Assembly (NCBI GenBank): GCA_002356515.1
Contig: AP017605.1
Span: 5,317,020 to 5,381,019 of the forward strand
DNA: 64,000 nucleotides
Direction of reading: 5' to 3'
From: Mesorhizobium loti
Lineage (GTDB): Bacteria; Pseudomonadota; Alphaproteobacteria; Rhizobiales; Rhizobiaceae
The position numbers and the translations under genes are program-made. Each line of letters begins with the position of its first letter. Positions within the stretch are counted from its first letter, which is position 1. Below, piece by piece: positions 36,984 to 45,523 of the stretch. Below the pieces are notes generated by a model, which saw nothing but the letters and a program-made list of their open reading frames with translations, made no database searches and had not been told where the DNA came from.

Positions 36984-37802
36984 ATGCCTCCCGCTGCTCC
37001 CAAGAAAGCCGTCATTCTCGCTGCCGGCTTCGGCTCCCGCCTGCGTCCGCTGACCGATCTGTGTCCCAAGCCCCTCGTCGAAGTCAACGGCACACCGATA
37101 CTTTACAATGCACTGTGGAACCTTCAGACGGTGGGAGTTGAAGAGGTGACGATTGTTGTCGGCTATCGCAAGGATGCCATTCGCCATGCCTGTGGCGAAC
37201 GCTTCGGTAGACTTGACATCAACTATGTCGAGTCCTCGGTCTTCGACAAGACAGGGAGCGCCTACTCGCTCTGGCTGGCACGCGACACGCTTCTTTCCGG
37301 CGACTGTTATCTCCTCGAAGGTGACGTCTTCTTCGAAGAAGATGCGCTGCGCCACCTGATCAGGGTGGAGGCGGCCAATGCCGCCGCGGTCGCGCCCTTC
37401 GATCCATCCATGGAAGGGTCCGCGGTCGTCCTTTCCAGCAACGGCTTCATATCCGAAGTCCGGTTGAAGCAGACGGCGGCAAATCTGGTATCAGGCACCC
37501 CGGTGCTCTTCAAGATGATGAACCTCATCCGGTTCTCTGGCGCCGAACTCCAAACGGCGATCGTCCCGGTCCTCCACGACCTGATCGGCTCGGGCGCAAT
37601 CAAAGCCTATACCGAGGAGCTGCTCGCGCATCTCATCGAGCAGCGCGGACTGCAACTCGCCGCGGCGCGATGTGACGATTTGCGATGGTACGAGATCGAC
37701 AGTGAACAGGACCTGCGGGTAGCGGAAAGGATTTTCGCCTTCGAGCGACCTCACAGACATAGTGCCGACGCGCCGGCCGCCGTGGCGGGGGTAGGAGGAT
37801 GA
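36984..37802 (+). CDS. Nucleotidyltransferase, LicC/PntC-like (candidate phosphonate cytidylyltransferase)
   Basis: 272 residues; ATG at 36984 preferred over an upstream GTG because AGAGGTGA fits. The sugar-nucleotidyltransferase signature is complete: AVILAAGFGSRLRPLT and CPKPLVEVNGTPIL at the N-terminus, a metal-binding Asp in LLEGDVFFEED, and WYEIDSEQDLRVAE near the end. The short form with TGSAYSLWLAR resembles phosphocholine / 2-aminoethylphosphonate cytidylyltransferases more than hexose enzymes. In this context it would couple CMP to a phosphonate. The stop overlaps the start of the next gene (ATGA), whose family uses CDP-activated substrates. Confidence 0.83.
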   Translation: MPPAAPKKAVILAAGFGSRLRPLTDLCPKPLVEVNGTPILYNALWNLQTVGVEEVTIVVGYRKDAIRHACGERFGRLDINYVESSVFDKTGSAYSLWLARDTLLSGDCYLLEGDVFFEEDALRHLIRVEAANAAAVAPFDPSMEGSAVVLSSNGFISEVRLKQTAANLVSGTPVLFKMMNLIRFSGAELQTAIVPVLHDLIGSGAIKAYTEELLAHLIEQRGLQLAAARCDDLRWYEIDSEQDLRVAERIFAFERPHRHSADAPAAVAGVGG

Positions 37803-38398
37803 TCCGCTATCTGTTCGACGCTGCAAATGCCATTACGGCCCTTGGGCTGATCTTGGCCACCACGGCGATCTACTTTGCTTTGATCGGGCGCTTCGAGATT
37901 GGCATCTGTTTCGGCTTGTGGGCTCTTTTGGCAGATGATGCCGACGGCATGGTCGCGAAGAGTTCCCCGAACCGGTCCGCTTTGATGGCACAGCTGGGTG
38001 GCACGTTGGACGGGCTGCTTGATTTGGTCTACGCAGCCGTCTTTCCAGCGGTTCTGATTTTGTCCTTCAACGCGTTCTCCGTTCCCGCATTGTTGGCTGC
38101 CAACTGCCTCATCCTGTCAGGGGCTCTGCGCCTCAGCTATTTTTCGACGTTCGGACTGGACGCTGACGGATTCGGCAGAGGATTGCCGTTGAACAATAAT
38201 CTCTTCGTGTTGGCGTTCCTCTTCGTCGCCGACCATCACTTGCCGGTGCAAGGCCTGGGCAACCTATTGATCGGTGCAGGGTTTGTGCTGTCGGTCCTGC
38301 ATCTTTCAAACTTCAAATTTCCGGGTACCGGCAGTGCATTGCGCTTGGGCAACCTTACACTCGCCGCAGCCGGATCTGTCGCCTTGCTCACAGCGTGA
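37799..38398 (+). CDS. CDP-alcohol phosphotransferase (integral membrane)
   Basis: 199 residues, about five to six hydrophobic segments. The catalytic pattern D-x2-D-G-x2-A-R...G-x3-D-x3-D is recognisable as DDADGMVAK ... GGTLDGLLD; the usual Arg after Ala is Lys. The family transfers a phospho-group from a CDP- (or CMP-) activated donor to an alcohol, as in phospholipid head-group attachment. Overlap with the nucleotidyltransferase gene strongly suggests that the two act in sequence, here possibly moving a CMP-activated phosphonate onto a diacylglycerol or other membrane alcohol to make a phosphonolipid. Confidence 0.8.
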   Translation: MIRYLFDAANAITALGLILATTAIYFALIGRFEIGICFGLWALLADDADGMVAKSSPNRSALMAQLGGTLDGLLDLVYAAVFPAVLILSFNAFSVPALLAANCLILSGALRLSYFSTFGLDADGFGRGLPLNNNLFVLAFLFVADHHLPVQGLGNLLIGAGFVLSVLHLSNFKFPGTGSALRLGNLTLAAAGSVALLTA

Positions 38399-38428
38399 AT
38401 CAGTTTGTAGCCATAGGGAAGAGAATAC

Positions 38429-39343
38429 ATGGAAAGCTCTTTCGAGGTCGAAACTCGCACCGTCTTTGATCGCTACCAGCGCCAGCAGGAGAATGATGAC
38501 CACATATTCGACAGGTTGGTCTCTCTGATCGAGGAGGAATATTTCGGCCTGCCTACTGGTAGCTTCCGCGGTCTTGATGTCCTGGACGCGGGCTGCGGCT
38601 CCAACGCGAATGCGTCCTATGCGTTTCTCGACAAGGGGGCACGAAACGTTGTTTCGCTTGAATTGAGCAATGATTGGATGGATTGCGCGCGCAAACGGCT
38701 CAGCCGATTTGGGCCGCGCTCGGAACTGGTCGCTGGCAGTGTGCTCGATCTGCCGTTTGACGACTTCAGTTTCGATTTTGTCCATTGCGCAGGGGTTTTG
38801 CCGCACACCAGCAATCCGAAAAAAGGCTTTGAAGAGCTTGCCCGTGTAACCCGCCCCGGCGGCAGCTTCTTTTTGACGATTATGGGCACCGCCAACGGCG
38901 TCATTTACCGATGCATCAATCACTTGCGAGAACTCTACCAAAGCGACGATCAATTCCGCAGTTCCATTGACAATCTGGACGCATCCACCGCACGCGAAGC
39001 CATCAACTGGATGTTGAGAATAAAGGACGGCGAAGAGGAAGAATATATACCCGGCGAAAACGAATTCTTTCGGAGTCTTTTTGATGATGATTTGTTCGTG
39101 ACGATCCGGGATCGTTTCCAGGCGCCGACCTATCACGGGTTCGCATTCACAGAGGTGCAAATCCGAGGCTGGTATGGCGAGTGCGGCTTCGAGAAGATCC
39201 GCAGGATCTCAAGGTATACAAAAAATTTCCATAATCTTCGACGCTTTCTCGCTCCGATGTACCGTCATTATGACCACCCGCTGGCCCGCTTCTGGTTCGG
39301 CGATGGCTGCATCCAGATGATCGGCGAAAAGCCGAGCACGTAG
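38429..39343 (+). CDS. SAM-dependent methyltransferase
   Basis: 304 residues. Class I Rossmann motif LDVLDAGCGSNANASY (motif I), VVSLELSNDWMDCARKRL (acidic motif), DLPFDDFSFDFVHCAGVLPH and LARVTRPGGSFFLTIMG. Methyltransf_11-like N-terminal half with a long C-terminal extension of about 130 residues (FHNLRRFLAPMYRHY). Lies 30 bases after the CDP-alcohol phosphotransferase gene. Could N- or O-methylate the head group or phosphonate; target not determinable. Confidence 0.82.
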   Translation: MESSFEVETRTVFDRYQRQQENDDHIFDRLVSLIEEEYFGLPTGSFRGLDVLDAGCGSNANASYAFLDKGARNVVSLELSNDWMDCARKRLSRFGPRSELVAGSVLDLPFDDFSFDFVHCAGVLPHTSNPKKGFEELARVTRPGGSFFLTIMGTANGVIYRCINHLRELYQSDDQFRSSIDNLDASTAREAINWMLRIKDGEEEEYIPGENEFFRSLFDDDLFVTIRDRFQAPTYHGFAFTEVQIRGWYGECGFEKIRRISRYTKNFHNLRRFLAPMYRHYDHPLARFWFGDGCIQMIGEKPST

Positions 39344-39375
39344 TTGGCGTTATTCGTGCCAAGAGAGCGACCACA

Positions 39376-41268
39376 ATGTGCGGAATCTTTGGGATAGTCC
39401 TCAAAAACGAGGGAACACCCGTTTGTGCTGAGGCCGTTGAGCGTTGCGCTGAGGCTCTCGCTCATCGCGGGCCTGATGCCAGCGGCCTATACATTGATCA
39501 ATCGGTCGCATTCGCGCATCGACGGCTATCGATTGTCGACGCTCATTCTCGCGCCAATCAGCCCTATCGCGATGACAATACCGGAGTGGTGGTGACGTAC
39601 AACGGCGAGATATTCAACTATCGGGAAATTAGAGCTGAATTGAGGGATATGGGTTTTTCCTTCTCGACGGTGTCCGACACCGAGGTTCTAATTCTTAGCT
39701 ATATTGCTTGGGGAAAGTCATTCTTAAATCGTCTTGACGGGATATTTGCCTTCGCGCTTTTCGACCCGCGAAACTTGCTTGTTCTCATCGCCCGAGATCG
39801 TTTGGGGGTAAAACCCCTTTACTACACGATCTGCGACGTTGGGCTTCTGTTTGCGTCGCAGCCGAACGCTCTCATTCGCTGGCCGGGCGTCATGCGCGGA
39901 CCCGACATGATCGGCGCGCTCAGCTTTCTATCCTATCGCGCGGTTGTCGGCGCCAGAACGCTGTTCGCCGGGATCTCCAAGTTAGAGCCCGGCCATCTCC
40001 TCGAAATAAGAAATGGGCGACACACGTCCGAACGTTGGTGGAATCTGTCGGAGCGCATTTCGCGATGTAAGCCCGACTACTCCGACATACGCAGACTACT
40101 CGGAAGCGCCGTCGAACGTCAGCTGGTGGCTGACGTACCGGTCGCCGCATTGTTGTCCGGTGGACTTGACTCGAGCATCCTCGCCTATGAGGCGTCCGCC
40201 CGCTCCCAAATCCGTCCGATCTGCTATACCGGCAAGGTCGAGACCGCCGATTATGACGAGACGGCTTATGCGATGGAGGTCGCCGCAGAATTCGGGCTCA
40301 CTCACCGGGTCGTCCCAATTGGAGAACCTTCCGATATCTACGCTGTGTCAGAGCTGGTTCGCCTGCGCGGACATCCGCTTGGGATGCATAACGAAATCGC
40401 AATGTTTACGCTCGCAAAGGCGATTTCGAAGGAGCATAAGGTCGTCCTCACCGGCGAGGGTGCCGATGAGATTTTTGCTGGCTACAGCCGATTGTTCCGT
40501 ACGCCGTATGATTACAATCGAAGCAAGATCATCGCCGCATTACCACGTGCTCTTGCCCAGGTCGCACGCCGGCGCCTCGGACTCGACGTCCATTGCAGTC
40601 AATTGCAGTTCTTCCTGGCGCGTTACAGCTACTTCCCGACCGATGAAATCCGCTCGCTTGCCATCGATGGGCGGATACGAAGGGAGCACGAGATGGCTCT
40701 GTTCGATCACTTCTCGACTCAATTTGCAGAGGCCGGCGGAGATTTCTTTAGCAAGATCTCATATGTTCTCGTCTCTACGCATTTGCCCGCATTGCTGGAA
40801 ATGGTTGACAACACCACAATGGCAGCTGGGCTTGAAGCTCGCGTTCCTTATACCGATCACCAGCTCGTTACCGCCGCAATGGCGATGCCCGGCTCACAGC
40901 GGTTGAGGTGGAGGTCTCCAATCGCTTCGGTCCAGGCACTGTGGCATCCGGTTGCTTCCTTCAGCGAACGTCTCGATGTCTCAAAATATCCCTTGCGAAG
41001 GGAATACCGGAGCGTCTTGCCCAGATCTGTTCTATCTCGCAAAAAGATGGGATTTCCGCTGCCACTGGGTCAGTGGGCCGTTGGCGAGGGAGCAACGGAA
41101 TATCGAAGGCTGCTATTTGATAAGGACTCTCCACTGGGAGATTTGTTCGATCCTGCTGCTTTGTGGCGTTGGTTCGAGGCCGGACGACGAAATCCTTCAG
41201 ACTCGTTTGGTCGGAAGTTCTGGCTATTGGCCAACCTTGGGATATTCTTCAAAGAGGTATTCTCATGA
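39376..41268 (+). CDS. Asparagine synthetase (glutamine-hydrolysing) homologue
   Basis: 630 residues. The N-terminal class II glutaminase has the nucleophile Cys-2 (MCGIFGIVL), HRGPDASG and VVTYNGEIFNYREI. The C-terminal synthetase domain has the PP-loop AALLSGGLDSSILAYEA, the GEGADEIFAGYSRLF motif and EARVPYTDHQLV. Biosynthetic AsnB homologues in such clusters adenylate a carboxylate and amidate it or join it to an amine. It lies 32 bases downstream of the methyltransferase gene, so it is probably part of the phosphonate operon. A role in ordinary asparagine synthesis is less likely given the location. Confidence 0.85.
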   Translation: MCGIFGIVLKNEGTPVCAEAVERCAEALAHRGPDASGLYIDQSVAFAHRRLSIVDAHSRANQPYRDDNTGVVVTYNGEIFNYREIRAELRDMGFSFSTVSDTEVLILSYIAWGKSFLNRLDGIFAFALFDPRNLLVLIARDRLGVKPLYYTICDVGLLFASQPNALIRWPGVMRGPDMIGALSFLSYRAVVGARTLFAGISKLEPGHLLEIRNGRHTSERWWNLSERISRCKPDYSDIRRLLGSAVERQLVADVPVAALLSGGLDSSILAYEASARSQIRPICYTGKVETADYDETAYAMEVAAEFGLTHRVVPIGEPSDIYAVSELVRLRGHPLGMHNEIAMFTLAKAISKEHKVVLTGEGADEIFAGYSRLFRTPYDYNRSKIIAALPRALAQVARRRLGLDVHCSQLQFFLARYSYFPTDEIRSLAIDGRIRREHEMALFDHFSTQFAEAGGDFFSKISYVLVSTHLPALLEMVDNTTMAAGLEARVPYTDHQLVTAAMAMPGSQRLRWRSPIASVQALWHPVASFSERLDVSKYPLRREYRSVLPRSVLSRKKMGFPLPLGQWAVGEGATEYRRLLFDKDSPLGDLFDPAALWRWFEAGRRNPSDSFGRKFWLLANLGIFFKEVFS

Positions 41269-41306
41269 CGAATATCCGAGCCCGCAGGCGGTCGCTTGCG
41301 GGCATT

Positions 41307-42614
41307 TTACAGAAGCCCCTTTGCCGAAAACGGGGCGTCGGACAATCCCAAGATCTGAGCAATGGTTGGCGTGAACTCTTCAGCGGAGCCCCAGGCAATA
41401 TTGCAAGGTTCCATTCCAGGGATGCTCAACAGGCATATCCGATCGTCCTCCGCGCTGCCCGGTCGGAAACCGTGGGTGGACAAGTATCGAGGTCTGCCCG
41501 TCGGGCCAGCTTCTTGCGCGTCTCCAACGGTCTCCTCGAAGGAGTGTCCAGGAGGTGCGACATAGGTCGCTATGCAATCGCGTTCATTTACCGGAACATG
41601 GTCGCTCGACCACGGCTCCACTTGGAAGCGCGCCAACAGTCCGTCTGCGATTCTGCGGTCATGAGCTCCGTCAACCAGGACATGGAGCGTCGCTCCTTCA
41701 CTTTCCCAAAGCAAGTCAGGGATGATCGCATCCGGATAAATGGTTGTGTGGACGGCGCTATGTCCATGGTCACTTGCGACTACGATCGCGTAATCGTCTT
41801 CCCGCCCGACTCGCCTCAGTCCTTCGATGAGAGCGCCAATCATCATGTCGGCCGCGGCGATAGACCAATGTGCCGCCTCGCTTTCGTATCCGAACTGATG
41901 CTGAATCGAATCCGTCATGTCGATCTCGGTCAAAATGAGATCAGGCGGGTTCTCCGAGCAAGCCAGCGCCCCTGCAGCCCCGATCATGAGATGATCCGCG
42001 GCCAGGCCCGCAACGAGAGGAGTGCTCGCAACGGTGTCACTACTGGACGGGAAGCCGAAGAGATCGAACACGCCGGCGGCTCGCAACCGTCCATTTGGAT
42101 CTTTGATCATGCGCGAGCGAGCGATGCGGTTTTCGGGCAGGCTCTTAAATGACCGGCTTCCCTGGAGAAACCCTCGTTCCCACCAGGCCGGCACGAAGAC
42201 ATCGCAATCGGCTGGGTCGATCAACCCAGCGCCGATGGACGCGACATCAAGCCCGCTATTTTTGGCAAGCTTTGCAATGGTCGGAACCCGCAGATCAGAC
42301 GCGTCGGCGCAGACAAACGAGCCATCTCGCACAATGTGGTTTCCGTAGATCCCGTTCGCTTGAGGCGCCGCGCCGGTTAGCATGCTTGCGCGCCCCGGCA
42401 TCGACGTTCCCGGCACCGTTGAGCGCAGGCGAGTGATGGACAGACCGTCTCCTGCCAAACGAAGAAGCGTCGGCAACCGATGTTTGTGCTTTTCGAAATA
42501 GTCCGCGCTTACGCCGTCCATGAGGATCAGAATCGCTTTCGTAGGAGCGCGCGGCTTTATCGAGGCAGGCGTCTGAAAACGAGCGGTAGGCCTGGATGGA
42601 TTGGTGTGGGTCAT
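41307..42614 (-). CDS. Type I phosphodiesterase / nucleotide pyrophosphatase-like enzyme (alkaline phosphatase superfamily)
   Basis: 435 residues, convergent with the AsnB homologue and divergent from the fusion gene. Alkaline-phosphatase superfamily metal sites: ILILMDGVSADYF, nucleophile region TSMPGRASMLTG (a Ser where many members have Thr), EIDMTDSIQHQFG, VVASDHGHS and a late STHGFRPG. No signal peptide. Relatives cleave phosphodiesters, nucleotide pyrophosphates or phosphonoacetate. Embedded in the phosphonate cluster it might hydrolyse a CMP- or lipid-linked phosphonate, or trim an intermediate. The specific substrate is unknown. Confidence 0.78.
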   Translation of the reverse strand: MTHTNPSRPTARFQTPASIKPRAPTKAILILMDGVSADYFEKHKHRLPTLLRLAGDGLSITRLRSTVPGTSMPGRASMLTGAAPQANGIYGNHIVRDGSFVCADASDLRVPTIAKLAKNSGLDVASIGAGLIDPADCDVFVPAWWERGFLQGSRSFKSLPENRIARSRMIKDPNGRLRAAGVFDLFGFPSSSDTVASTPLVAGLAADHLMIGAAGALACSENPPDLILTEIDMTDSIQHQFGYESEAAHWSIAAADMMIGALIEGLRRVGREDDYAIVVASDHGHSAVHTTIYPDAIIPDLLWESEGATLHVLVDGAHDRRIADGLLARFQVEPWSSDHVPVNERDCIATYVAPPGHSFEETVGDAQEAGPTGRPRYLSTHGFRPGSAEDDRICLLSIPGMEPCNIAWGSAEEFTPTIAQILGLSDAPFSAKGLL

Positions 42615-42780
42615 GTTGCACCTGGAAGAGACCGATCGAAACCAAAGCCCCCTATAGGCTTCGGATGACGCCGGTATGAACGCATCACGGGATACTTCGA
42701 GCGCCAGTGGGTCGTTTTGATTTTGGGAATGGGCGCTTCTACGCGCTCTTTTTGCTTCCTTCAGAAGAAAGGAGTCCGAG

Positions 42781-44487
42781 ATGGCCGATACGACCCGTGC
42801 TATTTTTATCCTCGATTTCGCAGGGCCAAAAATACATCTGTGGAGTGGCAGCTACGATGCACCGTTGGTTCCTATCAACGGTCAGCCGCTCTTGGACCGT
42901 CTCGTCAACGCCTGTGTCGAAAACGGCATTGAAGATGTCACTCTCGTTGAAAACTTGAGTAGCGGCACATTCGATGGGTTCCGCCTGCAGGACAGCACAA
43001 ATACGCTTTCGTGGCACGACGCGCATGACGGCGATCTCATTGAGAAGTTCCGCCAACATGATGGCGATACTCTCCTGATATGGGGAACACCGCTTTTCGA
43101 CAGTGAGGTTCTTGACGGTATCAATACCAACAAGGGTTTGCGCGGCTCCGCTTGGCGGCCCGACGCGCCGACCGGGATTTATCGATTGAGTGCTGATGTT
43201 CTACGCAATCTTCTGGCCGAAAGCCGCGCCGCGGCATCTCTGCATCAGGCCTTCAGCAGGTTAGTCGCGGGCCTGTCCCAGCTGGACGTAGCGTTGCCTG
43301 GCAATGTGCTGACTGCCGGCTCCAAGCTGCTCGATATTTGCGACGGTGTCGACGCATCCATCGCGGAATTTCGGTGTGACAAGGAGAACGTGCTGCGGCG
43401 TCTTGAAACGAGCGTCGGAGGTTATTGGCGCAAGCCAATCGCCGAGCACATGCTTCTTTGCAATACCCGCTTCCCTCCCAAGACTTTTTACGATCGGCTG
43501 GCGGCGAGGCTCGAAGGCGTGTTGACATGCTATCCTTCTCAGCAGATCGATATCGCTTCAGTTGTTGGCACGATGACCTCGCAGCAGCCGGACTTTATTG
43601 CAGTCGGAAACGGGGTGACCGACCTCATCCAGGCGCTCTATTCAACGCTGAACCCAACAATCGCGATTCCCGTGCCGACGTTCGCCGGCTTTCAAACACC
43701 TCTCGATGACGAACAAAAGAACAACTTCGTCCTCACCCCGCCCTATTTCGATCTCGACGTTCGAGCTTTCCTGGAATTCGTACTGGCGACAGGCGCGGAT
43801 ACGGCAATCGTTGTAAATCCAAACAATCCGACCGGTCGACTTGTTGATCATGCTGACGTGGCATGGCTGGCGGAGGCCCTAGGATCTCGAGGGCGACGGC
43901 TGATCGTGGATGAATCGTTCATTGATTTTCCCGCTGATGGCCGACCAAACAGCGTTGAGAATCTGGTTCCGTCCTGTGCCAATTTGATCGTGGTGAAGAG
44001 CCTTGGAAAGGTCTTCGGACTTGGCGGAATCCGGCTCGCCTACCTCATGGCTGGCGATCCCACCCTCGTTGCCGCCGTGCGCCGGAAACTGCCGCTGTGG
44101 AACATTAACGGCATTGCGGAATACACACTGTTCCTGCTTCCCGAATTCGCAGAGGAATTGGAACACAGTCTAGACATGTTGCGAGAAGATAGAGAGCTGT
44201 TCATCGAGGAGCTGCGGACGGTACCGGGCCTCGACGTCGTACCTTCGCAAACGAATTTCATCTTGTGCCGGCTGCCTGAAAATTCGGTATCCGCTGCCGA
44301 GCTCAAGCGCCGCCTCGTTCTGTTCGAATCCGTCCTCGTAAGAGAATGCGGCTATCAAGCCATGAACGACGCAGATCGATATCTGCGCCTGACGGTTCGA
44401 AGTCGGACGGAAAACGAAAGGCTGGCAAAAGCTCTGCGGCGCACCTTAAGCCGCTCAACGGCCTCTGAGAGTGACGCCCTGACGTGA
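42781..44487 (+). CDS. Nucleotidyltransferase-like / aminotransferase (HisC-CobD type) fusion
   Basis: 568 residues; AAAGGAG before the ATG. N-terminal about 210 residues resemble a nucleotidyltransferase fold (DAPLVPINGQPLLDRLVNAC, GIEDVTLVE, LLIWGTPLFDSEVL). The canonical GxGxRxxPxT start is missing, so this half may be inactive. The C-terminal about 345 residues are a PLP enzyme close to histidinol-phosphate aminotransferase / threonine-phosphate decarboxylase: VVNPNNPTGRLVDH, IVDESFIDFP, PLP-lysine in VVKSLGKVFGLGGIRLAYL. The architecture recalls FrbH of FR-900098 biosynthesis, where a nucleotidyltransferase and a PLP decarboxylase are fused and act on a CMP-phosphonate. It could decarboxylate or transaminate a phosphonoalanine-derived intermediate; that is inference. 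Confidence 0.78.
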   Translation: MADTTRAIFILDFAGPKIHLWSGSYDAPLVPINGQPLLDRLVNACVENGIEDVTLVENLSSGTFDGFRLQDSTNTLSWHDAHDGDLIEKFRQHDGDTLLIWGTPLFDSEVLDGINTNKGLRGSAWRPDAPTGIYRLSADVLRNLLAESRAAASLHQAFSRLVAGLSQLDVALPGNVLTAGSKLLDICDGVDASIAEFRCDKENVLRRLETSVGGYWRKPIAEHMLLCNTRFPPKTFYDRLAARLEGVLTCYPSQQIDIASVVGTMTSQQPDFIAVGNGVTDLIQALYSTLNPTIAIPVPTFAGFQTPLDDEQKNNFVLTPPYFDLDVRAFLEFVLATGADTAIVVNPNNPTGRLVDHADVAWLAEALGSRGRRLIVDESFIDFPADGRPNSVENLVPSCANLIVVKSLGKVFGLGGIRLAYLMAGDPTLVAAVRRKLPLWNINGIAEYTLFLLPEFAEELEHSLDMLREDRELFIEELRTVPGLDVVPSQTNFILCRLPENSVSAAELKRRLVLFESVLVRECGYQAMNDADRYLRLTVRSRTENERLAKALRRTLSRSTASESDALT

Positions 44488-44541
44488 CATTTGCGCAGCG
44501 AACTGAATAGTCTTTTTTCGAATGCCGCGAGAGAGAGAAGC

Positions 44542-45333
44542 ATGTCGCTAAGTTACAATCGTCATAAAAGGCTCGTTGAAATCATCCAGGCGAATGGCGA
44601 AGTGCGCATCCGAGATTTGATGCAGCGGTTCAATATTTCAGAAGAGACTGCGCGGCGGGATATCAAACGGCTCGAGCAGGATGGCTTGGTCGCACGGGTC
44701 CATGGTGGCGCGGTCGCAACGCAACAGCCAAAGCTGCTGGCCATCTCATCGCGAGCTGTTTCCGAGCGCGCGGAAAAAAGCACCATCGCTGAGATCGCCC
44801 TGGGTCTTCTGAAGCCCGGTCAGAATCTCTTCTTCGGGGGCGGCAGCACCATTCTGTCGTTGGCCAGCCGCATATCGGCCCTCCCGGAAATGCGCGTCGT
44901 CACCAACATGGTCGATACTGCCATCGCCGCGGCCGAAGGCTATCGGCATCGCGTTGTCATGCTGGGGGGCGATTTCAATGTCGATTTCCGGACCGTAACC
45001 GGATTCACCGCCTTGCGTACACTCCGCGAACAGCAGATCGACATCGCATTTATCGGCGTCAATGCGGTGCATCCGAATGGCGTCTTCGACCATGAACAGG
45101 TCGGACAGGAGCTTGCTGCGACGCTCTGCGAGCAAGCACGGAAAATTGTCGTTCTCGCCGATCACAGCAAATTCGGCTTGTCGGCGCGCTACCGCATCCT
45201 GCCCCATTCGGCGATTACCGCGATCATCACCGACCGGAGGCCTGCATCGGACATGCTGGACAAGATCGAAGCCGCCGGTGTTGAAGTTCTATATCCGCAA
45301 AACCGTCACAACCCCGCACTGGTCTCTACTTGA
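44542..45333 (+). CDS. DeoR-family transcriptional regulator
   Basis: 263 residues from the ATG at 44542. N-terminal DeoR helix-turn-helix (GEVRIRDLMQRFNISEETAR) and C-terminal sugar-phosphate-type sensor domain (LFFGGGSTILSLASRI, VVMLGGDFNVDFRT, FIGVNAVHPNGVFD, VVLADHSKFG). DeoR proteins usually respond to phosphorylated small molecules. It follows the fusion gene by 54 bases and precedes the ABC importer operon, so it could control either or both. The 190-base gap after it probably holds the importer promoter. Confidence 0.88.
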   Translation: MSLSYNRHKRLVEIIQANGEVRIRDLMQRFNISEETARRDIKRLEQDGLVARVHGGAVATQQPKLLAISSRAVSERAEKSTIAEIALGLLKPGQNLFFGGGSTILSLASRISALPEMRVVTNMVDTAIAAAEGYRHRVVMLGGDFNVDFRTVTGFTALRTLREQQIDIAFIGVNAVHPNGVFDHEQVGQELAATLCEQARKIVVLADHSKFGLSARYRILPHSAITAIITDRRPASDMLDKIEAAGVEVLYPQNRHNPALVST

Positions 45334-45523
45334 TCCTCTGCTTTCAGCCCGCACGGCTGCCCCAACCGTGAAACATTTTTTTCCATTTATTTTCAATAAC
45401 CAACACAATCCGTCTCAAACCTGCAAAAAACCGTCACATAACCGCGCTATGTCTCATCCCGTCTCGGGAGCGGATTTCATTCGCTCCGATTGTCATCCCG
45501 ACTGAAAGAGAGGGGATTTTGAT

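Noticed and set aside
42710..42760. Possible sigma-54 site before the fusion gene at 42781 (GG-N10-GC)
   Set aside because: It lacks the TTGC of the -12 element and no TGT-N10-ACA site lies nearby; chance match in GC-rich DNA.
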